Source of the DNA: Angiostrongylus vasorum
Lineage: Eukaryota; Nematoda; Chromadorea; Rhabditida; Metastrongylidae
Assembly: GCA_018806985.1 (NCBI GenBank)
Contig: JADANN010000094.1
Coordinates: 62,001-126,000 of the forward strand
Length of the DNA stretch: 64,000 nt
Direction of reading: 5' to 3'
This document shows positions 13,216 through 26,635 of this stretch, in pieces. The position numbers and the translations under genes were made by a program. Position 1 is the stretch's first letter. Each line of letters opens with the position of its first letter. The notes under the pieces are model-generated. The model searched no databases. It saw nothing but the letters and a program-made list of their open reading frames with translations, and was not told the DNA's origin.

Positions 13216-13684
13216 TACTAAGAATGTTGTGATGAGGTTTTTTCCCTTGTAAAGCATGATTTGCATTAAGCGTTAATTCCTTGCTCACATAAAGAAAGAA
13301 CCATCTAGTCTTTGAAGACCGTTGAACTGACGATGTATTTAGTTGGCATGAAGCAAAGAGATTAATGAATCCTTTGAAATCACAGCAAAACTCAAAGAAA
13401 ATAATGTTTTATAACAGTCTTCTTGAGATCTTATCGAGTCTCAGTCGATGAAACGTAATACTTAATCAACGCCAAGAATAAAGCAATCGGTATAAGTCCC
13501 ATTATTGGATGATTTTTCTTTTCATTCTTGTAGCGTTACAGCTTTAATTTGGCACTAAGCGAGTTCACTAAACCTGCACGATTTCGCCAAGCAAACTTCA
13601 TGATGAAAGGCAGATCCAAGGAAAATCCATAGAAAAAGGATGCCCTTTTCTCCTTTGTGTAGCTCTTCTACTTTGTTGTAAAGA

Positions 13685-13793
13685 AAACGGCTCTGTATGA
13701 CTGCAGAGTTGTGTCGAATGTGAAAAGCTTAAATCATGAAACGGCTCTGTATGTCTGCAGAGTTGTGTCGAATGTGAAAAGCTTAATTCATGA
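13685..13793. repeat. 54-bp direct tandem duplication, two units
   Basis: acggctctgtatgactgcag and acggctctgtatgtctgcag recur exactly 54 bases apart (13687 and 13741), and the copies differ at few positions. The length is a multiple of three and the minus strand stays open, with a duplicated peptide block LSFSHSTQLC. Confidence 0.85.
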
Positions 13794-13799
13794 CTCCTA

Positions 13800-15110
13800 G
13801 CTAGTACCAGATTCATTTCCACTAGATTTTTTCAAGACCGATCACTACGCATGAATTACACAGTGTTATATAAACTCAGACAGAGATTAATTAGCACTAA
13901 TGGTTGACAGTGTCACATAGACTTTTGGTTTTAAATGAATTCTCAAGCAGCAATCGATACGTATGGAATAAACGGGGTTCCGTGGGTTATGGAATGACTA
14001 GTTGGTGCTGGTGGTCTACAAAATCGCATCAGTATCCCCCGGTCACCGAATTATCAAACACCAATCAATACATATATATTTATATAAAGCATACGAAAGC
14101 ACAGACTGTACAGTGGGTTCTGATCTCAGACGTAAACGATTTCAGACAATCTTTTTTCAAAGTTTTCTTTTTAAATTTGATGACATTATTACGCCTACGT
14201 AGTTGGTGTCTCAGCATCTTATTCTTATGCAGCATTTGATGAACGACGTAAAATATCTCTATAAAAGCGATTTACATTTGAAATTTGACAAATTAAGCGA
14301 AAAATCGTCATAGAAGTGCTCCCAAGCTCAAAACAAGGAAAAGCTGGTGACTCTACAAGCGACGGAAATCATGCTGCCTTAGCCTAAAACCAGCAAGAAT
14401 TTGTCAACGTGCAAAAATGAAAATTGCACTTTTACGCCATTTCTTTCAGTGAAAAAAAGCTCAGTGAGGGATTAATAAAATTCAATCATCTTTTTTCTTT
14501 CCTTCATTAACTTTTTTCAAGCATATTTTTTTAAGACAGCTTCATCTCAAAAAAGAGTCTGTGAACAAAAAACTGTGGTTGGGAAAGTTGGGAAAACCAC
14601 CTCCTCCTTTCGTGATTCATTCAATGAGGATTGATCTATACAGTAATTCCTACATGCTGGCTAACCATCGTGAAATAACTTGAACTATTAAGAAATTTTC
14701 GTTTATAAATATTTTTCCCTGGAAGATGGAACGGTTTTCTGACATTTCCCATCGATTTCACCAACTTTATGCAATTTTTCTGAATAGGAACAAACTGAAA
14801 AGATGCATTGAAAAGCTCACAGCAGTTTGAAAAATAACCACTAAATTGATTAAGTTAGCAATAAAATTAAATTAGTAAAGAGTAGGAATTAATAATGACA
14901 ATGTTTGTAGACATCATTACCTTTGTGGGTAGTGTGATGAAAGACCACGGTTCTTTCACAGCTCAGACCAATTAAACTGCTATTCATGCGGACTATCGTA
15001 GAATATCGTAGCTAAGATATCACAGAATAATTAGTTACAACTTCAGAAAAAGAGCATAACAATACTAATTTTGGTGGAAAGGAAAGCTAACAAAGGGATT
15101 AAAAGATGAA
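13800..15110. other. No recognisable gene
   Basis: AT-rich with scattered short ORFs and no repeat family recognised. Confidence 0.5.
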
Positions 15111-15118
15111 AAAAAGAA

Positions 15119-15388
15119 TAACGCTCTCGTCGCTAATCAGTGCACTCTCTGAGAGATGTGCCATGCACTCGACTTCATCAAGCATTGTTAGAGGTGACGG
15201 AATGCATCTATGGCTTGTACAATGACCCGCGGTGACCTGTTCATGTATCGAGTCAGTGCTGTTATTCTCCCAGACGGGTCTGGTATTAATTTGCCTTTCC
15301 AGAATGGATCGAAGGGTTGGCGGGCTCGGAAAGCGGGTCTAACCGATGTATTGTAGGGCAACTTTTATCACTGCGCTACACGCTCCCT
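15119..15388 (-). mobile_element. SINE-A copy, diverged
   Basis: It keeps the order agagatgtgccatgcactcg, caatgacccgcggtgacc, cccagacgggtctggta and a degraded head (ctgcgctacacgctccc). Confidence 0.65.
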
Positions 15389-15559
15389 TAAAAAGAAATT
15401 GCGCATACGTTTCTGCCAATTAATCAGAAGCTACTTTAAATTCTTTGGCCTCACCCATAAAAGGTCATGGATTAATATTACTACTATTTTTCGAATCGAT
15501 CTTAGTTCAACCTCGGCATTAATAATGGGTATCTTCCTGGATTATTAAGAGCAAGCGAA

Positions 15560-15660
15560 CAATTGTGGATCATCTACTTGAATCATCGCCTTTGAGGAAG
15601 ACGAAGGCGTCGAAACTTCAGCCGAATAAACATTTTTACCAACAATATCAACTTTTTATT
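15560..15660 (+). mobile_element. Family H 3' end
   Basis: The motif at 15588-15630 reads GCCTTTGAGGAAGACGAAGG, then CGTCGAAACTTCAGCCGAAT, with an intact CGAAAC box and GACG/CGTC stem II. Only the 3' portion is recognisable. Confidence 0.45.
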
Positions 15661-15870
15661 TACTGCGTATAACTATTTTGACGGCAAGGATGATATGATG
15701 TGACATACAACCACTATCACGCTGAGACACGATTACCCTTTCCGGGAGTTCGTGTGTTACGCACGGCACCACTGAAGGCCCTTGCATTGCATTTATTTCA
15801 GCTATTTTTTCTACTTCTACTTGACGCTGCTATCAGCAACCATCCATCAACAGGAATGGATTTTTTATCA
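15650..15870 (-). mobile_element. Family B repeat
   Basis: Recognised by tttatttactgcgtataact at one end, cgattaccctttccgggagt, the A-box complement ttacgcacggcaccactg, and tatcagcaaccatccatcaa at the other end. Confidence 0.5.
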
Positions 15871-16717
15871 ACCTCGTGTCAGCTTCATAATCTAGAAAGC
15901 CTACCGATTACATTGACAGAAGGCGACCATTCTGACATAGAAGTGATTTCTTCCAACAGAAGAATTAAAGTTCGGAATCTTCTTCAGTAGTCATGACTGA
16001 ACGCTCATAAATCCTGCGGCACACTCGGTCTTTCTTTTTTTCACGGGGATCGTCAAGCTTTTGCCCTTGCCATTCATGAATTTAGATTTACTGACACTGA
16101 AAACCAAACATGGCCGGGTGTTCGGTAATGGATTTGACCAGAAAAAAAGGAAATATTTTCAGCTACAAGTTCGAAGATGAATGGGTAAACGGGATCTCCA
16201 AATCTAATTTTTAGAGTTGATTTTGTTAATGATCTAACCGCTATTCGATTAGTTACAGTAGCCAAATTACATTAATCTGTGACATTGAAAGAAACAACAA
16301 AAAAATACAGCAATTTTTCTTATTGCCCTAGAAGATTCAATTGATATAAGAATACCACCAACACGTAAAAAAATGGGTCTGGAACCAGGATGTCGCGAAT
16401 AAAAAATTTAGAGTGATTTTTTCCACGAATTTTTGCTTGGCTACTTGTGTGATCTGTGTTGTGTCCAAAGTTGAAAGCACAACTGAACGAGGTGAGCCAT
16501 AGAGACTATGCTCAAATGTGTAAACATTCTCTCTTGACAGGGCTTTGCTGAATGTATCGCCTTCACGAGACGCAAATAATCATGTGGGTAGAAGTTCTCT
16601 TGACTGGTATGGGATAGATTTTCTTTTTCTGGAGCTCGAGATATCCAGGAGTAACTATAACTCAGACAAATCGGTGTCATGTCTAGTAGCTGGCCATTGT
16701 GGATTGGAGGATGAAGC

Positions 16718-16990
16718 GTTGGGAGTTGATCAACTACTTATGGAGATGAGCCATGCATTCGACTTCATCCAGTCCACCATTTGAGGTTGTTGGATGCGTA
16801 TCGCGCCTTATGGAATGACTTGCAGTGATTTACTAATGTATCAAGGTAGTGGCGCTATCCTAGCCGATAAGTCCGGTAGCAATTGGCTAACCCTGAAGGA
16901 CACGGAAAGCTCAATGAGCGTGGAGCGCAGAATCGAACCCCTTGTGTATTGCTGGGTACCTTTAACCGCTGCATTACAATCACCCTACTT
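16718..16990 (-). mobile_element. SINE-A copy with intact B box
   Basis: The minus strand of the head contains AGGGGTTCGATTCTG, a near-perfect tRNA B box, with an A-box relic upstream. It is otherwise diverged from the consensus, but collinear. Confidence 0.6.
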
Positions 16991-16999
16991 AATGCTCAG

Positions 17000-19140
17000 C
17001 TTAATACTTAGGTTTATGTAAGAGTAACCTTATGAATAAGAGTGCTGCCCTAGAAATAAGTAGAAGTCTGTACAAACAGACCTCCAAACTGAAGCGATTC
17101 GAGTTTTCAATTACAAATTCAAAAATCAGATTCGGAGTTCCAGAAAAACAAATTTCCATAAATTAACTGGTTTGAAAGAACACTTACAGTAACCATAAAT
17201 TCTTGAAATTCGATATAAATGCGTAAGTCAAAGAGAGTAGCCGCTCGAAAAATCACAAATGTTTCTTCTCAGTGTTTTAGTTTAAAGTTGAATGATAACG
17301 GTGTTTCCAAGTGTCTCTGTAAGTTTTTCAGATGAATCTCACTTATGTTAGCCTAAATCTGTGCATCTTAATAAATGAGTTACAGTAGGATTTCTGCACT
17401 AGTCAAAGCCTAAGATATCAATTAGTCGAGAATATGTCACATTAATGACTACTAGTAGCTGATGAAGAACGTTGTATTCTCTCCCACGAGGATAAACGAA
17501 ATGCTGCGAATGTCATTCACAAATGTCAGTTGTCCGCGCTCCGGTTGCTGTTGTGCAAACAAAATGAAACTAATGTTGTGGACTTATTTGAACTTGTAGA
17601 TGACAGCCATGGATTGCTTCCTCACCCACACCCCTCTCTGTCCCTCTGTGTCCCTCGCTCTCCCTCTCTCTTATTCTCTTCTGTCTCTCTGCCTCTCTTT
17701 TTCCTCTCCTCTATCGGTCTCTCATTCTCTTTCCTTCTCTTTTTCCCCCTTCTTCTCTCTCTCACTTTCTTTCTAGCTCTCTTTTTTTTACAGCAAAGTT
17801 TCTCATTTGTTTCCATAGCTTTTCTCTTCTTTTCAACACCTTGTCACTCCCTCTCTGAACGACTCCATTTACAGGGAAAGGATTCACTTACTCGTTCTGA
17901 GCATTTGACGAGTTCTCTAAGCGCTCCATTACCTTTACAGCACAACTAGCGTGCATCTTAGCTACATCTGAATTTTATAGCCATCTGTTACGTTGTGGTT
18001 ACTGTAGACTTCAAATTCGCTCATTGGTTTTTTTTATGAATAACTAGTTAAGAACTCAGAATAATGGCTTTTATTTGCACACATATTCGCGCTACGAACT
18101 TTCGTAGTGAGATTTTTAATTGCTATTACCCTCGCTTTATGTCAAAGCTTAATTACAATGCAAGTACTTTCGGCACAACTCTTTTTATATCTTTAATTAA
18201 TTTTTCAAGTGAAACCGACAAAATAACATCTTACTAGACATTATGGTGTGCCAGTTTGAAGTTTTCATAATTAGAAGTGCAATATGCTTCCATCTCATGG
18301 AAGGAATCTTTTCAACCTCCCAATTCCAGGGATGTTGGTACATACCACCAAATAACTGTTGGAAGGGGGTGATATGAGTATTAAGCCAGAAGTAATCATG
18401 AAATTACAATGCGAAGAAAAATAGAATGAAGGGTGATGAGTTTGATGCGGAAAGTGGAGACTAACGGGTGCCACTTCGAAGTTATGAGTTAATAGAATTT
18501 AATTGAGGAATTCTAGACGATTAGAGGAGACACGTCAAGTAAAATTAAGAAAACGTGAAAAAATGTGTTGAAAATTTATATAATGCTTATTTCTAACTGA
18601 TATTTGGAAGAAACTGTAGTTCCAGGTTGTCTTTGAAGAACTCTATCCGATCCAAAAAAGGGTAGCGATAGTCCGTGATGAAGACGTTTAAACCCTTAAT
18701 TAGCACACCTAATTAAGAATTTCAGCAAGAATCTACGCAACCACCGTTCGAGGACATTCATAAAAACAAAAACATCAAGCGACAGCTAAATCCATACACA
18801 AATCCTAGGATATTCGTGTATGATGAATGCGAGAAAACGAATTGAATGAAAGAATGATGAAACACAAGTAGTGTATAATGTCCGCTCATACAAAAACCAG
18901 TACAAAGCAACAATAGATCCTTTGCAGTGCAATTTGATTGGAACCGCTCTACCCAAACGTAGTAAAAAATGAATGAACTAATAACGGAAATATGACGCAT
19001 CTCATCTCATTGGACCTAGAGGAACCAAGTGGGCAGCCTTGACGATAGTCAGGGTCGAAAGGAGAGGACCTTTGGCGTAGGCACTTGGATCATTTGAAAG
19101 CTGACGAATAGATTATAGCTGGTAAAGCTTATCGCGATCA
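17000..19140. other. Intergenic apart from the CT tract
   Basis: AT-rich. The hydrophobic minus ORF at 18758-19000 lacks splice context. Confidence 0.45.
17620..17790. repeat. Pyrimidine-rich (CT) tract
   Basis: Imperfect ctctct/tccctc repeats on the plus strand. It creates Ser/Leu/Phe-rich ORFs on plus and Arg/Glu/Lys-rich ORFs on minus. Confidence 0.85.
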
Positions 19141-19149
19141 TCAATTTAT

Positions 19150-19375
19150 TAGGATTTTTTCTCGCTTTGACTCCATTCAGCATCGCAGAAGTGTCTGAAT
19201 TCAAGTTCGGCCTATACGATGACTCCCGATAGCCTAGTGCTCTATGAACTCAGTGTTTTTTTTCTGTCGAAACAAATGTTGTATAGATTTACCGATCTTG
19301 AAGATATGGTGGGACATTAGTGTTTTTCAGAGAGAAGATGCTGCCACATTAGAATAGCTAGCATGCTCTATTGTG
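19150..19375 (-). mobile_element. SINE-A relic
   Basis: Only scattered blocks remain (ttgactccattcagcatcg, ggcctatacgatgactcc, gaactcagtg). Degenerate. Confidence 0.35.
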
Positions 19376-19796
19376 ATCCAGATATACGCTTAGCTAGGAT
19401 ATCCGATGAGCTTCTTTCTATACAATCGCACCTTGACACCAAGCAAGAATCAGCGTCCGCAATGACAAGTGAGCTATAATACGTTTAAAGAAGAAAAAAT
19501 GTTACAATATCAGCATATTCACCTTGTCGACACTGCAGTTATGTACACTTTTTTCGTCGCAATCGATCATGCTGATGAAGCGGTCCAAATCGGAAAGAGA
19601 AAATCGAGCAGTTCCGAGAGGATGGCTACACTTAATGACGAGGTTATTGTTGAGTTGTTCTGCAAGCATTCCGGTGAAAATAGCTAGGCGATTAGCCATC
19701 GTGTGGTGTGGTAGTGGGTGCATATATGAGAACAATTTCGCATTCAAAATTATTGCGTGCAAAAAAACGACGCACAATAATCCACCCATGCACCCC

Positions 19797-20021
19797 ATAT
19801 ATATATATATATACATACATATATATAAATATATATGTATATATGCATTTGTACATGTATATATATTGTCTGGCTGACATCTAGACGTCTTCGTCTTCTT
19901 TAAAGCCGGACTGATTCGAGTCAGTGATCCACAGGTGGTCGTCCTCGCGGTGTGCGTGAACGTTGTCACATCGAGTCGAATCCAGTGAATTGGAGGACCA
20001 ATCGAATGAATTAAGGTATAA

Positions 20022-20061
<40 letters not shown>

Positions 20062-20148
20062 GCACCTATGTATATATGCCACACATATACGCATACGTAC
20101 ATACACACACAACGCCATACATGCATATATGTATATATATATATATAT

Positions 20149-20189
<41 letters not shown>

Positions 20190-20210
20190 GCATACATCTA
20201 TACACACACA
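19797..20210. repeat. TA-rich microsatellite region in two blocks
   Basis: TA and TATG/TACA units at 19797-19866 and 20023-20205, ending in (CA)n near 20205-20215. The ORFs rich in Tyr/Ile/His here are artefacts of the repeat. Confidence 0.9.
19860..19990 (-). mobile_element. Family H 3' end
   Basis: On the minus strand, GGCTTTAAAGAAGACGAAGA and then CGTCTAGATGTCAGCC (19872-19907): stem I GGCT/AGCC and the GUC triplet are kept, while box I and box II are mutated. It follows directly on the TA-rich array to its left. Confidence 0.4.
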
Positions 20211-20514
20211 CACGCACACATCCGCGTAGAGGCACGCAAACGTACTTACATACTGATCACACACCGATTTCCGATTTGCCGTTGAGGAGTTTATTGGTAT
20301 TGCCAACTGTTCGTTGAGAAGAAAGCGAAAAAAAAGAAAAGGAAAAGCATGAAAAAACGATTTTAAAGCCATTTTAAATAATTTTGAAATTCAATTTTTT
20401 TCGGTGAAGATTTACAGATTACTTGGAGCAGTTGACAAATTTCATAAGAAAGATGGTCAGTAGAATATAAATGAAAGAACGAGAAATAAAAAATCGATAT
20501 CCGATCTTCCCCAG

Positions 20515-20760
20515 ATCAATCCCGTTGATGGATGATTGCTGATGGCACCGATCGATAGAATTAGCTGAGAGGCAGGCGAAACGAAAGACCCGTATGATGT
20601 GGTGGTGAACGCGTTACTCGCCGGAAATTGTAATAGCGCGTTCGTTCTCCACCGCCGACACCTGCGGTCCGGAGTTTTGCAAACATCTCAGCATCGTTGT
20701 GGTTGTAAAAAGTCGATAATTTTGTAGAGAAAGGAAAAATTGTCCCCATAAATTAACAGA
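20515..20760 (+). mobile_element. Family B repeat
   Basis: From tcaatcccgttgatggatga through gtatgatgtggtggtgaacg and gcgcgttcgttctccaccgc to gcatcgttgtggttgtaaaa. Confidence 0.6.
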
Positions 20761-20764
20761 ACAC

Positions 20765-22290
20765 CTAAATGATTCAGTAAGCATTCAAGAAAAAGACTCC
20801 TGAGGTCACAGAGCAGCAAAGAAATAATTTTTAAAAAACTTTGATGTTAGTTCCAATAATCTTGTCAATAATAACGAACAAAAAAAAAGCCCAAGTGGTA
20901 ACTGAAAAGTCAGTTGAGAATCAGATTTGGAACTGGTCAGTGAAAAAATAGTGAAATTAGGAAGCAAAATCGGATCGACGTTGAATTTCGCATTTGAATT
21001 TCGAAAAGACGACGTTTCTAGAAATCAGTACAAAATCGTCTGATGAATAACGTTCGGAGAATTTTTGATGAACGCCATGGTCAGATCGTAGAAGAACAAC
21101 TTCGTGAGAAGTTTTTCATGGAAGTTCTGAAGTGTAAACCAGTAAACTCCACTTATTTTTGTCCTATGCACTTGCTGGTCGCCACCATGAAGAATAGAAG
21201 GAGGCGGACGCAATGCACTCGACGACGACGACGAAGCGGAGACTGTGACGGTGGTAGAGACGGAACAACAACAACGGAACAAAAGAACAAAGCCACGCTG
21301 GTCGTTTCAAGTAGTACTTTGGTGCAATTAGATAACAATACATAATTTCAGTAAGGAAAATTCCACAGACCAAATCAAATGAGACTCTTAATGCCGTGCT
21401 AGTTAGACCTCGTAGACGAGAAAAGCAAAACGACTTCAATAGAGGAATGAGAACGAAGCAAGCACATACGAAGCAATAACTCGTGAGCAAATTGCGTATA
21501 ATGTACAGCGTTCTTTGTTTATATTATGTGCTTTTAATAGAAACGCGAAGTGCTAAAGTTTAAAAAACAAATTGAGGAAATCAGATGAATACAAATACCA
21601 AAAGAGGTACGAGGGAACCACTGAGTTCATCTTCCTACAAAACGTATAAGAGAACCTAAATTAAGATAATATAACCAGAAGGCTGTAAGTGTTTATTATA
21701 GAAGAGCATTTTTTCAGGGCGACCTTAAAAAATTGTAGTATCTATTGCCATGAATATACTCGATATTTGAATTAAGGCTCTTCAAAAGGAAGTGCGGTCG
21801 GTCAATTTCTATCCCATCTTTTCTTTCTTTGGCTATATAAAATAGCTTTTTCTTTCCTTCTATGACTACGAGATAGCGAAACTAAGGTCCTCTGAATCTT
21901 CACCACAGATGCTCACAGTAGATTGAAATTAGCAGCTTCGCCTCCTTGCGAATAGGTTTCTTCCGGAACGGCGGCAACTTCCGTCACAGATTTACTTTGA
22001 AGTGAGCTTTTTTGATAACGATGTAGAACTCTTTCTCAACCTTGCTCAATGTTTGGCGACCAATACGCTACTCTCATTCGACATTATGAAAATATTCTTG
22101 TCAGTAACAGACGGTGAGTGAATCACAGGATTGGAGAATTGGGTCATGTGACATAACAAAAACGAAACAGGTGTTACTGTTTCGTATTTTGAATAAGAAT
22201 TTCCACTAAAAATGATAAGATGACGAGAAATCGTACATTTCGGGGCTAATGTTGTATACTGAGAACAGTTGAAAGAGATCGGTCCAGAAA
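20765..22290. other. No confident gene
   Basis: A plus ORF at 21043-21345 starts MNNVRRIFDERHGQIVEEQL but runs into Arg/Thr-rich low complexity; unclear. Confidence 0.4.
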
Positions 22291-22299
22291 AATGGGAGT

Positions 22300-22700
22300 A
22301 TTAGTAATTCGTCCATTGGGTATTATGGCGTCGGATGAGCAGTCTATTAGAGATACAGCGAAATACACCGAAGCATGATCGCTCTTTGACTGTGCACTGG
22401 GCTATCTCAATCATGCATCCTTCCGAGAACGATAAAATGGTAACAGCTTTGTCTAGGAAGAGTTGACGTCGATCCACAGAAGCTCGGGCCTGTCTGTGTT
22501 GACGGAGCACTCTCGCTCTATTAGAGCAATTCCAAGATTTAGTGGAATGTCAACTCGACTAGCACTAAAGACACTCACGGAAAATACAAAGTCTTCAAGT
22601 ACTTGCCAAATCAACACTCCATTCTTAAGAATTCCATGGATGAAGATTTCCAGACAACGAACGGGTGAAATCAATGCCCGGTCTTCAAAAAATCATGAAA
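22300..22700. other. Segment with both strands partly open; small block shared with 43190
   Basis: Open frames overlap on both strands (62-94 codons). The stretch ctctattagagcaattccaa (22517) resembles ctctagtagagctgtcccga at 43200, so part of it is repeat-derived. No family recognised. Confidence 0.3.
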
Positions 22701-23219
22701 TCGTGCTATGTAAACGAACAAATATTGTTGTAAGTCAAGTAAATTGACCATTGGTGAGATTTCCTCATTTTCAGTCCTGACAGGTAAAGATCGTCAGCAG
22801 AAACATTTGGATCAGATGAAGAGGAAGGGGTATCAGTCCCTAGTTCCTTAACTCAGCGGCACCAGCAGCAGAGATTCACTATTAGATAACCTATAATTGG
22901 ATTTGTGCGATATTTATTCGTTAGAGCAATACAAATATGAATTACACAATCAGACGGCGGCATGTCGTCAGAAGAACTCAGCGATGAGATGAGAGCTTGA
23001 CAAGAGCAAATCTGAGACAAAGAGGTTTGAACGCGTTGACAGTTAGGAAGTGTTATCCGTACAATAGAACTTGTTACACCTAAACTATTTCTTGAAATGA
23101 GTAAGTTTGCTGATGAAATTATTTTTCTCCTCAGCGTTCATCTTAAGTTAATATGGAAAAAGTTACACGTTGTGATTTCAACTGCAGCCACAGCTTAATA
23201 GGGTTCAATGTGGACTTTT

Positions 23220-23390
23220 GCTTACATTATTCCCGTTGATGGGTATTGCTGATGGCACCGTTGGAGTAAAACACTTGTCGCGGGTTTTGCAAATATCTAA
23301 GTTTCATTGTGGTTGCGTTTCATATAATGCCCCTACCATAAAAAAATAAAAAAAATAAAAGCAGTAAATAAAAAGTTATGCATCATTAGG
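23220..23390 (+). mobile_element. Family B repeat with internal deletion
   Basis: The head (cccgttgatgggtattgctg) and tail (gttttgcaaatatctaagtt) are joined after loss of the middle, including the A and B boxes; it is followed by an A-rich tract. Confidence 0.55.
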
Positions 23391-24784
23391 AGACGGCTTA
23401 AAGGCAAACCACTAATTCTGGAAGAACTGTGAGGTTTTCTTCCTTTTGTTTCGAATTTGGTGTGCTTAGAATGGGTGTCGAACTACGATTTAGCTACGCT
23501 TCCATGAACACATCCTACAATGCCCCACTCGGTGCGAAGAATGTTGAATCAAACCACATAACAATACTGTTTCCACATAAAAAATCAGCGAACAAGCTGA
23601 AAGAAAAGTACATGAAAGAAATACAAACGCAAAAAATTTTAAAGAAAAACCAAGTACACTTTGACGACTATATAAATTCCGCCAGCTTGTCTTAGTTTAG
23701 CTTAATTTAACGTAGGTTTGAAATAAGTTTTATCTCTAAGTTTATTTTATGGAATGAAGGAAAGAAAAAATATGAAAATGAAACATCTCCCAGTGGGGAT
23801 ATGAAGATTTATCCTTGCTGGTTGTCAATGTACTTGTGAAATCACATCACTATTTGAGGCAGAACGGGATTTCCCTGAGGGAACAAGCGGCTTTTTTTCG
23901 GTGTCTAAACGAGTAAAACAGTGAAGGTGAAAACTATTTAAAGCGGAGTGCAGAGAAAGTTGAATTATTTTAAAAAGAAAACATCGTGTAATGACAATAG
24001 CGCAATTCTATGCGAAATCACTCTCTTTTATGTTCCATGATGGCTGAAAAGGTTTATGTTGCCACGATTAAAACAAGAAGAAAAAAAACAGAAGAGAAAA
24101 ACAGGACTGGTGAAAAAAAAGATGTTTCTGGCATCGATCTGTCGACTGAATTACTCACCACAAAATTCAGCAGCGATTTCGTCCGGATAGATCGAAGAAG
24201 GGTTTGGTTTCTACGAAGTGGAGTGGAACCAGAGAATGTTCACGCCTGAGTGGCGCCACGTGTCATAATGCCACCACTTTCCTCTTGTCTCACTTTTATT
24301 CCAAATATTACAAAGATTGACAGTTTGTTTTCTTATCGATTCACCAGGTTGCTCTTATCAGCTTAAACCACTGATGTTAACTAGGTGAGTAAATGATGCT
24401 TACACCAGGTATTTTCAAGTCTTCTTCTTTCAGTTCATCGATTTAATACCGTAAGCATCACTAAAATGTCGAGACCGTATGATAGGATTTGCGACTTATT
24501 TGGCAATAGCAACAGACTTCTAAGGAAACGTGAGACGGTCAGTTTTTCTAAACTACTTACATACAAAAAACCTACTACTTTACTCCAACACTAAGCAGCG
24601 AAGAATGTCTTCCGTGCTTTTGGAAAGCTCGAAAGCAGGCGTGTTGTTCTGAATATTTCGCCTTTTACTCAAGTAAAAGGCTTTAGTTCTTTTTATCAAT
24701 CTCGTGTGAGCTCAACAATCTAAACACAATTTACTGAAGTAGTCCGTCAACACAGCGTATCGAATTTCAAGACGGGGACACTAA

Positions 24785-25000
24785 CTCGACAGGGGGGTTG
24801 CTTAACGCTGATCTGACCCCATCTAGCGGTATTGTGAGGATATCCGACGAGACAAATACGGCAAGTGACATGAGACAATGGCCTCTACCTCCTCACCATA
24901 AGGAGATTAGCACACAAAACGTACCTCAACTGTCTCTGCTACGCAAGGCATTGTCTCCTTTAAAAGCTCAATTAGGGAGACGTTTACAAGAAGACCTAGA
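24785..25000 (+). pseudogene. Possible retroelement-like coding fragment
   Basis: The plus frame reads SDMRQWPLPPHHKEISTQNV and then LSPLKAQLGRRLQEDL, of balanced composition and ending in a T-rich tract. It may be a fragment of a retroelement polyprotein or a host exon; I cannot name it. Confidence 0.25.
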
Positions 25001-25220
25001 ACTGCTCTTTTTTTCTTGTTTTTTTTGTTTTTCTTGTTTTCTTGTCTCTTCAGAGCTTCTTTTTAAACATAGCCATTTTACAGCCCGTTGGCCAATCAGC
25101 TTTTTCATCCCATCTACTGACGTAAAACGAGGAATGACGGTGAGAAGACTAAGTGGACTGAAAAGAAATAGGCATAGATGAAGGAGAATGTGGACAAACA
25201 ATGAAATGAAATAAAAAAGA

Positions 25221-25503
25221 ATAAAGCTCTCGGCATTTTTCAATCCTTGAGGGATGCGCTATGCATTCGCCTTCATTAAGCATCGTTTGGAGGTGATCGA
25301 ATGCATATCTGGCCTTTAGAATGACTCGTGGTGGCCTATCGATGTATCGAGCCAGTGCTGCTGTCCTCCCAGACTCCCAGACAAGTTTGGCACCAATTTA
25401 CCGAACCCGGAGTGATGGAACGCTTGCTTGCCCATGGGCACAGCGATGGATTCCACGTGTGTGTTGCACGCCGCCTCAGACCACTACGCCATACTTGCTC
25501 TAA
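25221..25503 (-). mobile_element. SINE-A copy
   Basis: A near-complete copy with a short duplication (cccagactcccagac) inside the body. It is separated by about 200 bp from an oppositely oriented copy at 25707-25990. Confidence 0.75.
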
Positions 25504-25706
25504 AAAATTAAATAATCTCAGATAATAGATGCATCCGTGGAAAAGTCTGGAACGTGTGGTCCTTTACTCGTACCGCTAAGCTTGCAGTTGAGAAGAAAAA
25601 AAAACGAAAAAATCTTACTAAAATCAGCAAAGAAGGCAAGAAATTTTCGCACAACGTAGAAGGAATGATGTGTTCCATATTTAGCGGTAATATATCTAAA
25701 AGAGGG

Positions 25707-25990
25707 GTCGCCTGTGGCGCAGTGGTCGGAGGCGCCCTGCAACACACACGTTGAATCGATCATTGCGTCTATGGCCCACCAAGCCTTTCATCCCTCCGGG
25801 GTCGGCAAATTGCTACCGGACTTGTCTGGGAGGATAGCAGCACTTCCTCGATACATCGATAGGCTACCGAGAGTCATTGTAAAGGCCAGATATGCATTCA
25901 ATCACCTTCAAAGAATGCTCAATGAGGTCGAATGCATAGCGCATACCTCAAGAACTGATCATCGCCGAGAGCTTTATCCTTTTATATCTG
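25707..25990 (+). mobile_element. SINE-A copy, plus orientation
   Basis: The head reads cgcctgtggcgcagtggtcg, followed by ctttcatccctccggggtcg, and the tail reads catcgccgagagctttatcc. It is the best copy for reading the element in its own direction. Confidence 0.75.
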
Positions 25991-26635
25991 AAAATAAACG
26001 ATTGCAGCTTCCAGAAATGTTTTAGCTTTCAATGAAGATCCCCTTTACGTTCCTTTTCGGTCCTCACTATCATAAAGGAACTCTTCAAATCAGGGAACCC
26101 CATTGTCTGCTGTAACGCAACAAGAAGCAGTCCTGTGAGGATGCTGCTGGCTGCGGGTGAATTGAACCTGAAACTATACACATTACTGCAGCCCATTAAT
26201 CCAGTACATCATGTCCACAATATGCAATTTCTGAGGAGAGATAGATGAAGATCAACATACTGAGGTGCTCTTGAACATCTGTAAGAAAGGATTAGACGAC
26301 AGCATCATCTGATGATGAAAAGGTTTAGCCGACGACAATTCTTGAAATTGAGAGAGCAATTAGGTGCTGAGGCTCTGGATATATTTGGAATGTGTTAGCA
26401 GTACACATTTCCTCGTTTTTTGATCTGGTCTTTGTTTTTTCAAAAATAAGCGATTGTTTGAACTTGACTTTTTACTATGTTTTATATGAACAACAGTAAC
26501 ACATTGCTAGTAGAGCCTTCTCTTCTAAGAAAATAAGCTCTGAGAGAAAATACTAAAGTAAACGTGATTTATGGAAAATAGACACAAAAAAAACAAAGGT
26601 TTTCTAAGAGTTATTGAACATTTCTTCAACGGATA

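Noticed and set aside
17530..17949. 139-codon ORF on plus
   Set aside because: Most of it is the CT-rich tract; the composition (Ser, Leu, Phe) follows from the repeat.
19692..20372. Tyr/Ile/His-rich ORFs on both strands
   Set aside because: They are translations of TA and CA microsatellites.
25707..26025. ORF MAQWSEAPCNTHVESI and similar ORFs at 5073-5612, 10678-11157 and 31936-32184
   Set aside because: They are translations of SINE-A copies; the same peptide pieces recur wherever the SINE occurs.
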